A stretch of 13,442 nucleotides of DNA from contig CALGOO010000020.1 in the NCBI GenBank assembly GCA_937960715.1, forward strand, positions 1 to 13,442, in the 5' to 3' direction. This stretch comes from an uncultured Candidatus Competibacteraceae bacterium. Lineage in GTDB: Bacteria; Pseudomonadota; Gammaproteobacteria; Competibacterales; Competibacteraceae. Numbering within the stretch: position 1 is the first letter of the stretch; each line of letters starts with the position of its first letter. The position numbers and the translations under genes are program-made. Positions 6,814-13,442 of this stretch are shown here, piece after piece. Below the pieces are notes generated by a model. The model worked only from the letters and a program-made list of their open reading frames with translations, was not told the DNA's origin and made no database searches.

Positions 6814-6849
6814 GGGTCCGCCCTCCGGCTGCGGGTAGTTGGTACAATA

Positions 6850-6878
6850 ATATTAGACATTGCATTTACAAAACGCAA
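6850..6878 (-). promoter_or_regulatory. Predicted sigma70-type promoter of the lipid operon
   Basis: On the minus strand a -35 box TTGCGT (6873-6878) and a -10 box TAATAT (6850-6855) are separated by exactly 17 bp. The predicted start near 6843 gives a leader of about 30 bases to the SnoaL-like ATG at 6813. The region is strikingly AT-rich against its surroundings. Three direct copies of TACAA (plus-strand 6843-6847, 6867-6871 and 6886-6890) lie within and beside the promoter and may be regulator sites. Confidence 0.6.
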
Positions 6879-6890
6879 ATATTTATACAA

Positions 6891-7224
6891 TACCTATTCA
6901 AACTGTTTAGCGAGACGTAAGGCCGGAGACCAAAACCATGGCGGAGACGGCATGGATGACGGAGGTTAGTGGAGAGAAGTGGCAAGGCGCCGGGAGAGGT
7001 GTAGCCGAACCATGGCGCCGATCGGGCGCGACCGGGAACGGTGGCCAACGGTCCTGGGGTGGGCAATGGACGGCGGCTGTTCCAGCGTCAGGTGGCTGGT
7101 GAAGTAGCGGTGAACGCGAGATTAAGAGACTAAGGCCATCGGTTACGAGTTAAGAATTTTCGAGGCTTGTCAAACTCCCAAAGGGGACCCGGCATGGTAA
7201 GTCGACCATTTGTCTCCGTTAGCG
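6891..7224. other. Gene-free stretch upstream of the lipid operon and IS remnant
   Basis: About 330 bp without a convincing gene. Open frames here are short and low-complexity, and none resembles a known family. The word AACCATGGCG occurs twice (6935-6944 and 7008-7017), with GC-rich self-complementary GGCGCC words at 6986-6991 and 7013-7018. The segment from about 7140 (GTTACGAGTTAAGAATTTTC) onward probably belongs to the left end of the IS4-type remnant that follows, but no terminal inverted repeat could be paired in the window. The rest may be intergenic debris. Confidence 0.4.
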
Positions 7225-7445
7225 ATGACGACCCTTATGCCAACGGCGCCCACCAAGAAACCGAGTGCGGTGCGCCATACCCGGGCGGTCCAACGGGACC
7301 GCCCGAGCCCGCCCAGCGCACCATCCGACGATCGGATCGTCGCATGGTTGACCGAGATCGTTCACCCGGCCACCTTGCAGTTGGTCGATCACTACATCGC
7401 TTGGGGCTGCGCGAGCGAATTCTCACGCTCCCCATCATGGTGGCG
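7225..7445 (+). mobile_element. IS4-family transposase N-terminal remnant, frameshifted
   Basis: From ATG 7225 the frame reads MTTLMPTAPTKKPSAVRHT, then DDRIVAWLTEIVHPATLQLV and DHY. To continue the family pattern HRLGLRERILTLPIMVA the reading must change frame near 7393-7400. This block (LTxIVHPATxxxVDHYHRLGLRERxLTLPVMVA) is the recognisable N-terminus of IS4-family transposases. After PIMVA the homology stops and neither frame reaches the catalytic DDE domain. The piece is therefore a truncated, frameshifted relic. It lies only about 50 bp from the end of the STAND-like ATPase gene and is direct evidence of past mobile-element activity at this border. Outer IS ends and target duplications were not found. 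Confidence 0.7.
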
Positions 7446-7496
7446 GTGGGGATGGACATTCATGCTCGGTTGATCCCCTGCCAGGATGAAGCTAAA

Positions 7497-9821
7497 TCAA
7501 CCTCCAACCGCCTTGCGATCCTGCGCGAGGATGTCGCGCATCACCTCTTCGGCCATGGTGCGCAGTTCCGGTGGGATACCGTCCAGGGCTTCCGCCTCGC
7601 CCGCGGCGGCACGCAGGGCCAGGGCGATGGGTTTCAGGAAACTGGCGTGTGGAGATTGCTCCATCAGTTCGGCTAAAGCAGGCCCCATGCCGATGCCGTG
7701 ACATTCGCGGGCTTGCTCGCGCACCCTGAAAAGTGCCAACGCATCGCCACCGCTGGCGCGATCCGCGAGGGATTCCAGTGCTTGGCTGGCGGAGTCGTGG
7801 TTGCCGAGCCAAAGATGGGCTTGCAGGAGAATATCCCAATAATCGGCGCTTTCTTCCGGTTTGGCTAAAGACGCTGCTAAGTCGGCGGCTTGACGGAACG
7901 CTGCGCTGGCTTCTACACGTTTGTCCATGCGGGCCAGCAGACGGGCGTGGTTGGCAGCGGGATAAGGATGATTTGGGTCAAGTTGCCGCGCATGTTGATA
8001 AACGGCCTCGGCCTCGTCGTAGCGGCCCGGACGATGTTGCAGTAGGTCGCCAAGGTTATTCCAGGGCAGGGCATCCTTGGGGTCGAGGGCGATGGCTTGA
8101 CGGTAGGCGGCTTCGGCTTCGTCGTCGCGGCCCAGATGCCTTGCCAGCAAGAGGCCGAGGTTGCTCCAGGGCAGTGCGGCCTTGGGGTCGAGGGCGATGG
8201 CTTTTCGGTAGGCCACTTCAGCTTCATTCGGGTAATCCAAATCATATTGAAGCAAGAGACCTAGGTCGTTCCATGGGTTGGGTCTGGTACTGAAAAATTT
8301 ATCAGCGCCATCCAGATCAAAGAGATTAGGAAAAATTTCCGGGATAGGACGGTGTAACCGGAGAGCCTCTTCCTTGGCGACCGAAAATACGCTTAATTCC
8401 AAGCGATACTTTTCCAGTAAGTCATCGCCCAAGGCGGCGGCGATGGCGCGCGAATGTTCAAGCTGGTCAGCATCGCAAAATCGACCTTGGATATGGGCAT
8501 TTGCCCGCTTGCTAGCGAGGGATCGTAACTCATCGCTGCTGTACCACAGCCGCATGAATTCGATCAGCCACATGAGGCTTTGCCGGACACGGCGTGAGGT
8601 GTAGCGCGTCAAATACCAGATATTGAAAAAACGCTCGGCGACCTGATAGCCCGCGCGGCGACGACCCGTCAGCCTGACTTTTTCGATCAAACCTTCCGCT
8701 TCCAAACGGGTGAGTTGTCCACTTACAGTGGAGGCAAGAATGCTGGAAGCTGCCGCTAATTTAGCGGCATCGATTGGTGCCCAATGCTCCATCACATGAG
8801 CAAGCAGCTTGCGCGGCTGGGCGGCCAGATTTTCCATGCGTGCTTTATAGAGTGGCGTCATCAAATCCAGTAGCAGCTTGATGTCGGCATGCAGATTTTC
8901 TTGCCGGTCGGTGGCGAATAACTCGTAAAGCATGACCGTGGTGCGGGGGTTGCCGCCGGTCAGGTTGCGCAGAGCCTTCAGACGCTCCGGTTTGGCGTCG
9001 AGAATGCGGGCCATTACCTGAGCTGCGACTTCGCCGGGTTTTTCCTGGCCCGCGCCAAAGGTGCGCGCGAGAGCCAGCATGGCTTGGCGCATGTCGTCCA
9101 CGCTCAAGGGGCGTAGTTCGACTAACTCAAAAAAGTCGCGAAAAGCATCACTGTATAGGAGGCTAGATTCCAGGGCTTGGTAACTCGTTCCCAACCAAAA
9201 GAAGCCGCTGTGATGGGCGAGGGTCTTACGCAGACGCCACAATGATGTGTCGCCGGCTTTCTGGCCGCGTTTGCCGTCCTCCGACCCGCCCAAGCTGTCG
9301 AACAACAGGTCGGTGCTGTCGATGAGCAGCAGAATGCGCCGCTGGTGCTGGTCGATCCAATCATCGAGCATGCTAATAGTGGCGTCTTCTCTTTCTGGAA
9401 GCGGCAGCGCCTCAATGCGGTGGATTTCGCCGTCCAGATACTCAAGCTCCGCTTGTGCCGTGCTTTCGTTTTCCAGTGCATCAGTCAGGGCATCGAGGAC
9501 GTTGCTCCATAAATCGGCTAAGTTGGAAACGGTGAATTGCTCCTCGGGGAAGGTGAGGGCGATCCACTGGCGCGAAAGTTCAGGGTCGTCCCGCACCCCT
9601 AAGGCCAGCCGGCGCAGCAAGGTGGTTTTGCCCATGCCCCGCTGACCGACGACCAGCACATGCTGGGGTACTGTACCCGCCGGGGTTTGCCGCAAGCGGT
9701 TGAGCAGTTCGGCCAGTTCGCGGTTGCGCGCGACAAAAATCGAGCGCAACTCATCGTCGCCCCACAGGTGCGGGTTGTATTTCACGCTGCCTTGCAGCGG
9801 GCCGCGATCCGGGTCAGGCAT
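7497..9821 (-). CDS. STAND-like P-loop ATPase with winged helix and TPR repeats
   Basis: A 774-residue predicted cytosolic protein. The N-terminal segment FVARNRELAELLNRL (29-43) precedes Walker A GQRGMGKTT (59-67). Walker B RILLLIDSTDLLFD (162-175) has D-S-T-D, the hhhhD[GAS]xD form of STAND/NACHT NTPases rather than DE. A sensor-like FFWLGTS (207-213) and GGNPR (289-293) follow. Residues about 345-400 look like a winged helix (TVSGQLTRLEAEGLIEKV), then FFNIWYLTRY. About 515-650 holds TPR units, three of 35 residues, two nearly identical in DNA. No nuclease, TIR or membrane effector domain is visible. The function is unknown; a ligand-sensing switch is inferred from the architecture. The start has GGAGG 7-8 bases upstream and overlaps the upstream ATPase gene by 8 bp (ATGCCTGA), so the two are coupled. 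Confidence 0.85.
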   Translation of the reverse strand: MPDPDRGPLQGSVKYNPHLWGDDELRSIFVARNRELAELLNRLRQTPAGTVPQHVLVVGQRGMGKTTLLRRLALGVRDDPELSRQWIALTFPEEQFTVSNLADLWSNVLDALTDALENESTAQAELEYLDGEIHRIEALPLPEREDATISMLDDWIDQHQRRILLLIDSTDLLFDSLGGSEDGKRGQKAGDTSLWRLRKTLAHHSGFFWLGTSYQALESSLLYSDAFRDFFELVELRPLSVDDMRQAMLALARTFGAGQEKPGEVAAQVMARILDAKPERLKALRNLTGGNPRTTVMLYELFATDRQENLHADIKLLLDLMTPLYKARMENLAAQPRKLLAHVMEHWAPIDAAKLAAASSILASTVSGQLTRLEAEGLIEKVRLTGRRRAGYQVAERFFNIWYLTRYTSRRVRQSLMWLIEFMRLWYSSDELRSLASKRANAHIQGRFCDADQLEHSRAIAAALGDDLLEKYRLELSVFSVAKEEALRLHRPIPEIFPNLFDLDGADKFFSTRPNPWNDLGLLLQYDLDYPNEAEVAYRKAIALDPKAALPWSNLGLLLARHLGRDDEAEAAYRQAIALDPKDALPWNNLGDLLQHRPGRYDEAEAVYQHARQLDPNHPYPAANHARLLARMDKRVEASAAFRQAADLAASLAKPEESADYWDILLQAHLWLGNHDSASQALESLADRASGGDALALFRVREQARECHGIGMGPALAELMEQSPHASFLKPIALALRAAAGEAEALDGIPPELRTMAEEVMRDILAQDRKAVGG
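7908..8222 (-). repeat. Three 105-bp TPR-coding repeat units inside the STAND-like ATPase
   Basis: Units at 8118-8222, 8013-8117 and 7908-8012 each encode 35 residues of TPR type (AE.AYR.AIALDPK.ALPW.NLG.LL). The first two share long identical DNA stretches, such as the 23-bp word starting CCTTGGGGTCGAGGG at 8075 and again at 8180, exactly 105 bp apart. The third has diverged. This indicates a recent in-frame duplication in the putative sensor region. Confidence 0.8.
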
Positions 9822-10995
9822 GGTTGCGCCTCCAGTAATCGCGCAACAGGAAAGAAAGAAACTGGATACGCTCGCCCGTGCTGTCGATATAACCGTCTTC
9901 TTCCAACTTGAGCAGCAAGCGGCTCAACGTGGCGGCACGTTGATCGGGATCGGGCTCACGGCGCTGCAAGCGGGCGAGAAGCTGCTTGCGCGTCAATCCC
10001 CCGTCCGATTTCGCCAGCGATCCCAGGATCGCCGAAGCAAAGGAGAAGTCGGCTTCGGCCAAGTCTCGCTCCAGACGCTGATACCAGTGAACGAAGCGCG
10101 ACCGACTAGCCAGCAAGCGGTCGTAGCCGTCATCCACGTCGGCTTGGATCAACACCTGTGCCGCCGAACCCAATTCCTCCTGGCGGTCGCGGGCGGCTTC
10201 CATGCTGGAGGCCAGCAGCAGGTTGAGATAAAAGGGCGACAGCCAGCCCGTACGCTGGCACAGATGGGCAAGGGCGGCATCGTCGTCGGCTTGCCAGCCT
10301 TCCCGGCGCGAAACTTCGGCCAGCATAGCGAGCGCGGCTTTTTGCTTGAATGGGCCAAGGCGGAAGTCGTGACAGTCGTTAAAGCGAGTGCTGAACTTGT
10401 GCTGTTCGAGTAGGTAATTCAGGCCGATGGAGCCGGTAAAGACGAAGCGGCACGCCACCCCGGAAGAGAGGCGCCAAGGACGCAGCCAGCCGAGCAGATT
10501 TTCCGCTTCATCCCGATCACGCGCGATCAGCTTTCCCAAGAAAACCGAAAATTCATCGATCAGGATCAACAACGGCGCTTCCGACAAGCGTTGCTGCAAT
10601 TTCCGCGCGCCGACTGTCCAGGGACGATCGGGCATAGCTTGCGTTTCCAGTTCCACTCCGCTTGGTCCTATCTTGCGGATTCGTGCCAGCCAGTCGGAGG
10701 CTTTCTCGCCCGCTGCTTTCAAATATCCTCCGATGCTTTCATCTGGGAAAGCGCGCTCCAAGGCGCCGACGAATGCCTGGGCGCTGTCGATGCCTTCCAC
10801 ATCCACCAGTCGGGCCATCAGTCCGTGATCCTCGGCCTCATCCGCAAGGCGTTGCAACAGAGAGGTTTTCCCCAGCCGGCGCGGGCCGCTCAAAACGATG
10901 TGGTTCCCTTCCAGATAGCGCCAGAAATCCTCTTGCTCCGTGACTCGGTCGAAGAAATCGGCGCCTTCCGCCTTGTTACCCAATCGTATGGCCAT
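9814..10995 (-). CDS. AAA/ORC-like P-loop ATPase with C-terminal winged helix
   Basis: A 393-residue ATPase, first gene of the pair. Walker A is GPRRLGKTS (37-45). Walker B is LLILIDEFS (142-150) with a catalytic-type DE, and the sensor-1-like strand is FVFTGS (184-189). The segment RTGWLSPFYLNLL (248-260) corresponds to the lid region of archaeal-type ATPase_2/AAA_14 proteins. Residues about 315-393 form a winged-helix-like end (LSRLLLKLEEDGYIDS, then IQFLSFLLRDYW). The family includes many uncharacterised bacterial and archaeal ATPases, some linked to mobile or defence loci. The start is uncertain: ATG 10995 is preferred, with an in-frame TTG at 11004. Neither has a clear Shine-Dalgarno, and the predicted leader is only about 14 bases. 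It overlaps the downstream STAND-like gene by 8 bp. Confidence 0.83.
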   Translation of the reverse strand: MAIRLGNKAEGADFFDRVTEQEDFWRYLEGNHIVLSGPRRLGKTSLLQRLADEAEDHGLMARLVDVEGIDSAQAFVGALERAFPDESIGGYLKAAGEKASDWLARIRKIGPSGVELETQAMPDRPWTVGARKLQQRLSEAPLLILIDEFSVFLGKLIARDRDEAENLLGWLRPWRLSSGVACRFVFTGSIGLNYLLEQHKFSTRFNDCHDFRLGPFKQKAALAMLAEVSRREGWQADDDAALAHLCQRTGWLSPFYLNLLLASSMEAARDRQEELGSAAQVLIQADVDDGYDRLLASRSRFVHWYQRLERDLAEADFSFASAILGSLAKSDGGLTRKQLLARLQRREPDPDQRAATLSRLLLKLEEDGYIDSTGERIQFLSFLLRDYWRRNHA

Positions 10996-11015
10996 GTAAC
11001 CCAATAGGCGGATTA

Positions 11016-11045
11016 ATTATAAATTCAAAATTGAATATATTCGAA
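11016..11045 (-). promoter_or_regulatory. Predicted promoter of the ATPase pair
   Basis: On the minus strand a perfect consensus TATAAT (11016-11021) lies just upstream of the AAA ATPase. The best -35 candidate is the weak TTCGAA (11040-11045) at 18 bp. A perfect -10 with a poor -35 embedded in inverted repeats suggests regulator-dependent or repressed transcription. The predicted start near 11009 leaves a leader of about 14 bases to ATG 10995. Confidence 0.55.
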
Positions 11046-11069
11046 TTTGAATTTATTTGAAAATAAATT
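11023..11069. repeat. AT-rich ladder of inverted repeats (possible operator)
   Basis: In 47 bp there are ATTCAA/TTGAAT arms (11023-11028 and 11031-11036), the palindromes GAATATATTC (11033-11042) and ATTCGAAT (11039-11046), and 9-bp arms AATTTATTT (11050-11058) and AAATAAATT (11061-11069) with a 2-base spacer. They cover the -35 region of the ATPase promoter. This layout is typical of cooperative repressor binding, but no cognate regulator gene is visible in the window. Confidence 0.55.
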
Positions 11070-11081
11070 TCTGCCTCTGGA

Positions 11082-11177
11082 AACAAGGTAGCCCCTTGTT
11101 GCTCGATGGCTTATCACCTTGAACGGTGTCTGCTGAAAGGAACCTTGCGCTTCACACCAACGCCAGCAACGCTGGCG
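11082..11177. repeat. Two short perfect hairpins in the divergent gap before the amidotransferase
   Basis: AACAAGG (11082-11088) pairs with CCTTGTT (11094-11100) across a 5-base loop. CGCCAGC (11161-11167) pairs with GCTGGCG (11171-11177) across AAC. Neither is followed by a T-run, so they are not obvious terminators. No promoter for the amidotransferase could be assigned with confidence in this 169-bp gap (11070-11238). Confidence 0.45.
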
Positions 11178-11238
11178 CGCGAGCCCCGATTAGGATGAAA
11201 TCTCAACTTTTCCCTATCCTTCCATGGAGTCCGCTGGC

Positions 11239-11943
11239 ATGAAAACCGTTCTCGCCCTTCGTCACGTTGCGTTTGAGGATCTTGGCAGTTTCGCGCCGGT
11301 GCTGACCGAACGTGGTTACGCCATCCGTTACGCCGAGGCCGGCTATGACGATCTGACGAAGATGGATCCGTTGGCCGACGATCTGTTGGTGGTGCTGGGC
11401 GGTCCCATCGGTGTCTACGAGGACGAGGCGTATCCGTTCATTCTTGATGAGTTGGCCTTGTTGCGGGTTCGGCTGGACGCGGGTCAGCCGGTGTTGGGCA
11501 TCTGTTTGGGCTGTCAGTTGCTGGCCCAGGCATTGGGAGGAAAAGTCTATCCGGGTGGACGCAAGGAGATCGGCTGGGGGCCGTTGACGCTGACCGATGC
11601 CGGCCACGCCAGCCCGCTGGCGGCGCTGGCCGATGGAACGCCGGTGCTGCACTGGCACGGTGACACGTTCGATTTGCCGGCGGACGCCGTGTTGCTGGCC
11701 TCGACCGAGATATACCCGCATCAGGCTTTTGCCTGGGGGCAACGCGCCCTGGGGTTGCAGTTTCATCTCGAAACCACCGCGCGGGGCCTGGAACGCTGGT
11801 TCATCGGCCACGCCAGCGAAATTGCCCATACCCCCGGCCTGAGCGTGCCGGCGCTGCGGGCCGCGACCGCTCGTCATGCTTTCGCCGCCGAGCAACGGGG
11901 CCGGCAATGCCTGAGCGCCTGGCTAAATCAAGCCGGGCTGTGA
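11239..11943 (+). CDS. Class I glutamine amidotransferase (GuaA/GATase1-like, stand-alone)
   Basis: A 234-residue stand-alone class I glutamine amidotransferase. LLVVLGGPIGVYED (49-62) forms the oxyanion-side strand, GICLGCQLLAQALGG (87-101) carries the nucleophile Cys89, and GLQFHLE (172-178) carries His176 and Glu178, so the Cys-His-Glu triad is complete. It should hydrolyse glutamine or a gamma-glutamyl compound. The acceptor is unknown because no synthase domain is fused. Small members of this family are usually annotated as GMP-synthase-like amidotransferases or gamma-glutamyl hydrolases. ATG 11239 is preferred over ATG 11224 because GGAG (11226-11229) gives it a Shine-Dalgarno at good spacing, while nothing precedes 11224. 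It diverges from the ATPase pair and converges on the pyruvate,phosphate dikinase gene, with a hairpin spanning its stop codon. Confidence 0.9.
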   Translation: MKTVLALRHVAFEDLGSFAPVLTERGYAIRYAEAGYDDLTKMDPLADDLLVVLGGPIGVYEDEAYPFILDELALLRVRLDAGQPVLGICLGCQLLAQALGGKVYPGGRKEIGWGPLTLTDAGHASPLAALADGTPVLHWHGDTFDLPADAVLLASTEIYPHQAFAWGQRALGLQFHLETTARGLERWFIGHASEIAHTPGLSVPALRAATARHAFAAEQRGRQCLSAWLNQAGL

Positions 11944-11976
11944 GCCACGCGCAAGATCGTGTGGCTTACAGCCCGG
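11933..11976 (+). terminator. Long hairpin across the amidotransferase stop codon
   Basis: CCGGGCTGTGAGCCAC (11933-11948) and GTGGCTTACAGCCCGG (11961-11976) form a 16-bp stem with a single G-U pair and a 12-base loop. The stop codon (11941-11943) lies in the left arm. The following GGGGTTATTCTTC is only weakly T-rich, so termination efficiency is uncertain. The near-perfect symmetry would also act in the opposite direction. Confidence 0.55.
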
Positions 11977-11991
11977 CGGGGTTATTCTTCA

Positions 11992-12019
11992 ACCAGCGGC
12001 GCGCACTCGCGCCGCTGGT
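11992..12019 (-). terminator. GC-rich hairpin after the pyruvate,phosphate dikinase gene
   Basis: ACCAGCGGCGCG (11992-12003) and CGCGCCGCTGGT (12008-12019) are a perfect 12-bp stem with a CACT loop. It begins 11 bases past the dikinase stop. On the minus strand it is followed by TGAAGAATAACC, a poor U-tract, so it may be a terminator or an mRNA-stabilising 3' end. It also faces the convergent amidotransferase transcript. Confidence 0.6.
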
Positions 12020-12030
12020 CCATCAACCGC

Positions 12031-13442
12031 TTACGGCTGATAGTTCCCTTCCAGCAGCTTGGCGTGCGCCGCCGCCAGCCGCGCGATCGGCACGCGCGGC
12101 GAGGAGCAGGACACATAGGTCAGGTTGGCGTAGTGGCAGAACCGCATCGAGCGCGGATGACCGCCCTGTTCGCCGCAGATGCCGACCTTCAGACCGGCGC
12201 GGGCCTTGCGCCCGTTTTCGACCGCGAACGACATCAACTGGCCCACGCCCGCCGTGTCCAGGGCCTCGAACGGGTTGTCCTTGAGGATGCCCTGGGTGTT
12301 GTAGAACGGCAGGAACTTGTTCTCGGCGTCCTCGCGGGAGAACGAGAACGTGGCCTGGGTCAGGTCGTTGGTGCCGAAGGAGAAGAATTCGGCCACGCCG
12401 GCAATCTCCTCGGCGCGCAGGCAGGCCCGCACGACTTCCATCATGGTGCCGAATTCGAAATGCACCTTGACCGCGTACTTGGCCTCGACCTCGGGCAGCA
12501 CCTCGTCCACCAGCGCCTTCACCCGCACCAACTCTTCCTTCGTGCAGACCTGCGGCACCATGATTTCGGGATGGACGTTGACCTTCTCCTGAATGCACTC
12601 CGCCGCCGCTTCCAGAATGGCGCGAATCTGCATCTTGTAGATTTCCGGATAGGTCAGCCCCAGGCGGACGCCACGATGGCCGAGCATCGGGTTGATTTCG
12701 TGCAGGGCACGAGCCTTCTGCAGGATCTCCTCCTTCTTGGCCAGCACGTCGGAAACCAGATGGCTGTCGTTCAGGATGCCCAACTGTTCGACGGCCTTCG
12801 GGTTGACCTGGCTGAGAATCTGGCTGATCGCCTCCAGGCCCTGCGCGGTCTGGCGCAAATGGCGCAGATGTTCGATGTCGTCGATCAGGGTCTGCTCGGA
12901 CGGCAGGAACTCGTGAATCGGCGGATCGAGCAGGCGGACGGTGACCGGACGCGGCGCCATCACCCGGAAAATTTCCTTGAAGTCGCTGCGTTGCATCGGC
13001 AGCAGCTTGGCCAGGGCGGCTTCGCGGTCCTCGGTGGTCTCGGCCAGGATCATCTCCAGCACGATGGGCAGCCGTTCCTTGGCGTTGAACATCCGCTCGG
13101 TGCGGCACAGGCCAATGCCCATGGCCCCGTAGTTGGAAGCGCGCTGGGCGGCGTCCGGGGTGTCCGCGTTCGCCATCACCTTGAGGGTGGCGATTTCATC
13201 GGCCCAACTGAGCAGGGTGCGCAGTTCCGGGGTGAACTCCGGCTCGACCGTCGGCACCTCACCGAGGAACACCCGCCCGGTGCCGCCGTCGATGGTGACG
13301 ACATCGCCTTCGTGCAGCACCTTGTCGCCGATGATGGCCTGGCGCTGATGCACGTTGACCAGAATATCTTCCGCGCCCACCACGCAAGGCTTGCCCATGC
13401 CGCGCGCCACCACCGCCGCGTGCGAGGTCTTGCCGCCGCGAC
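12031..13442 (-). CDS. ppdK: Pyruvate,phosphate dikinase, C-terminal part (cut by window edge)
   Basis: 469 codons of the C-terminal half are visible. They open at GGKTSHAAVVARGMGKPCVVG, the phosphohistidine motif whose catalytic His is codon 13422-13420. LCRTERMF, then the PEP-utilising TIM barrel follow, with HRGVRLG, GTNDLTQATFSFSREDAE and the catalytic Cys in CGEQGGHP. The ending VSCSSPRVPIARLAAAHAKL is typical of PPDK rather than phosphoenolpyruvate synthase, which supports ppdK over ppsA. The enzyme interconverts pyruvate + ATP + Pi and PEP + AMP + PPi in the cytosol. The N-terminal nucleotide-binding half lies outside the window; the whole protein should be near 870-900 residues. The visible frame is intact. 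A hairpin follows the stop. Confidence 0.93.
   Translation of the reverse strand, partial: RGGKTSHAAVVARGMGKPCVVGAEDILVNVHQRQAIIGDKVLHEGDVVTIDGGTGRVFLGEVPTVEPEFTPELRTLLSWADEIATLKVMANADTPDAAQRASNYGAMGIGLCRTERMFNAKERLPIVLEMILAETTEDREAALAKLLPMQRSDFKEIFRVMAPRPVTVRLLDPPIHEFLPSEQTLIDDIEHLRHLRQTAQGLEAISQILSQVNPKAVEQLGILNDSHLVSDVLAKKEEILQKARALHEINPMLGHRGVRLGLTYPEIYKMQIRAILEAAAECIQEKVNVHPEIMVPQVCTKEELVRVKALVDEVLPEVEAKYAVKVHFEFGTMMEVVRACLRAEEIAGVAEFFSFGTNDLTQATFSFSREDAENKFLPFYNTQGILKDNPFEALDTAGVGQLMSFAVENGRKARAGLKVGICGEQGGHPRSMRFCHYANLTYVSCSSPRVPIARLAAAHAKLLEGNYQP

Noticed and set aside
6901..7140. Possible group II intron or structured RNA in the gene-free stretch
   Set aside because: No domain V-like hairpin, maturase or known motif could be identified; the self-complementary words are short and common in GC-rich DNA.
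7235..7676. Plus- and minus-strand open frames over the IS remnant and the STAND gene end
   Set aside because: Only short parts match the IS4 transposase. The rest runs antisense to the STAND-like ATPase or lacks any similarity.
7908..8222. Possible CRISPR-like or satellite array
   Set aside because: The 105-bp periodicity is in frame and encodes TPR units; there are no spacers.
11203..11907. 234-codon minus-strand open frame opposite the amidotransferase
   Set aside because: The plus-strand frame has a complete Cys-His-Glu triad and a good ribosome site. The antisense frame is low-complexity and unrecognisable.
12023..13108. 361-codon minus-strand frame overlapping ppdK
   Set aside because: It is a shifted frame of ppdK with Arg/Gly/Pro-rich composition; the ppdK frame carries all catalytic motifs.

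Overview
The window is G+C-rich, densely coded bacterial DNA. Lipid-cluster gene content, codon use, a pyruvate,phosphate dikinase and remnants of DUF2887 and IS4-type genes suggest a gammaproteobacterium, perhaps of the Chromatiales/Competibacter type. The lineage guess is inference and only moderately secure. No rRNA, tRNA or CRISPR array was seen.

Layout. (1) 1-260: a frameshifted, truncated DUF2887 (Rpn-like PD-(D/E)XK nuclease) remnant. (2) 281-6878: a lipid-modification cluster on the minus strand. It reads from a sigma70-like promoter near 6850-6878 through a SnoaL-like protein, an FAD-dependent amine-oxidase-type protein, DUF1365, a cyclopropane-fatty-acid-synthase homologue, DUF2878, DUF1295 and a second CFA/coclaurine-N-methyltransferase-like enzyme. 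Most junctions are tight or overlapping. One small membrane gene (DUF1475, 2203-2541) lies inside the cluster on the opposite strand. It overlaps DUF2878 tail to tail by 89 bp. (3) 6879-7496: a gene-free stretch that ends in a broken IS4-family transposase remnant. (4) 7497-10995: two overlapping minus-strand P-loop ATPase genes. The first-transcribed is an AAA/ORC-like ATPase; the second is a STAND-like ATPase with winged helix and TPR repeats. Their promoter has a consensus -10 box and sits in a very AT-rich ladder of inverted repeats. (5) 11239-11943: a class I glutamine amidotransferase on the plus strand. (6) 12031-13442: the C-terminal half of pyruvate,phosphate dikinase on the minus strand, convergent with the amidotransferase. 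Two strong hairpins lie between these two genes.

How the genes work together. The lipid cluster resembles widespread proteobacterial sets (FAD protein, DUF1365, CFA synthase and integral membrane DUFs) that are under ECF sigma/ChrR or light-responsive LitR control in some species and act on membrane fatty acids. Its CFA homologue has lost several bicarbonate-site residues of the E. coli enzyme, so the product may not be a plain cyclopropane. The ATPase pair looks like a transferred accessory module: IS debris on one side, visibly lower G+C and its own AT-rich control region. Its function is unknown. It is the best candidate here for an undescribed system, perhaps a sensor/switch or defence module, but no effector domain can be seen.
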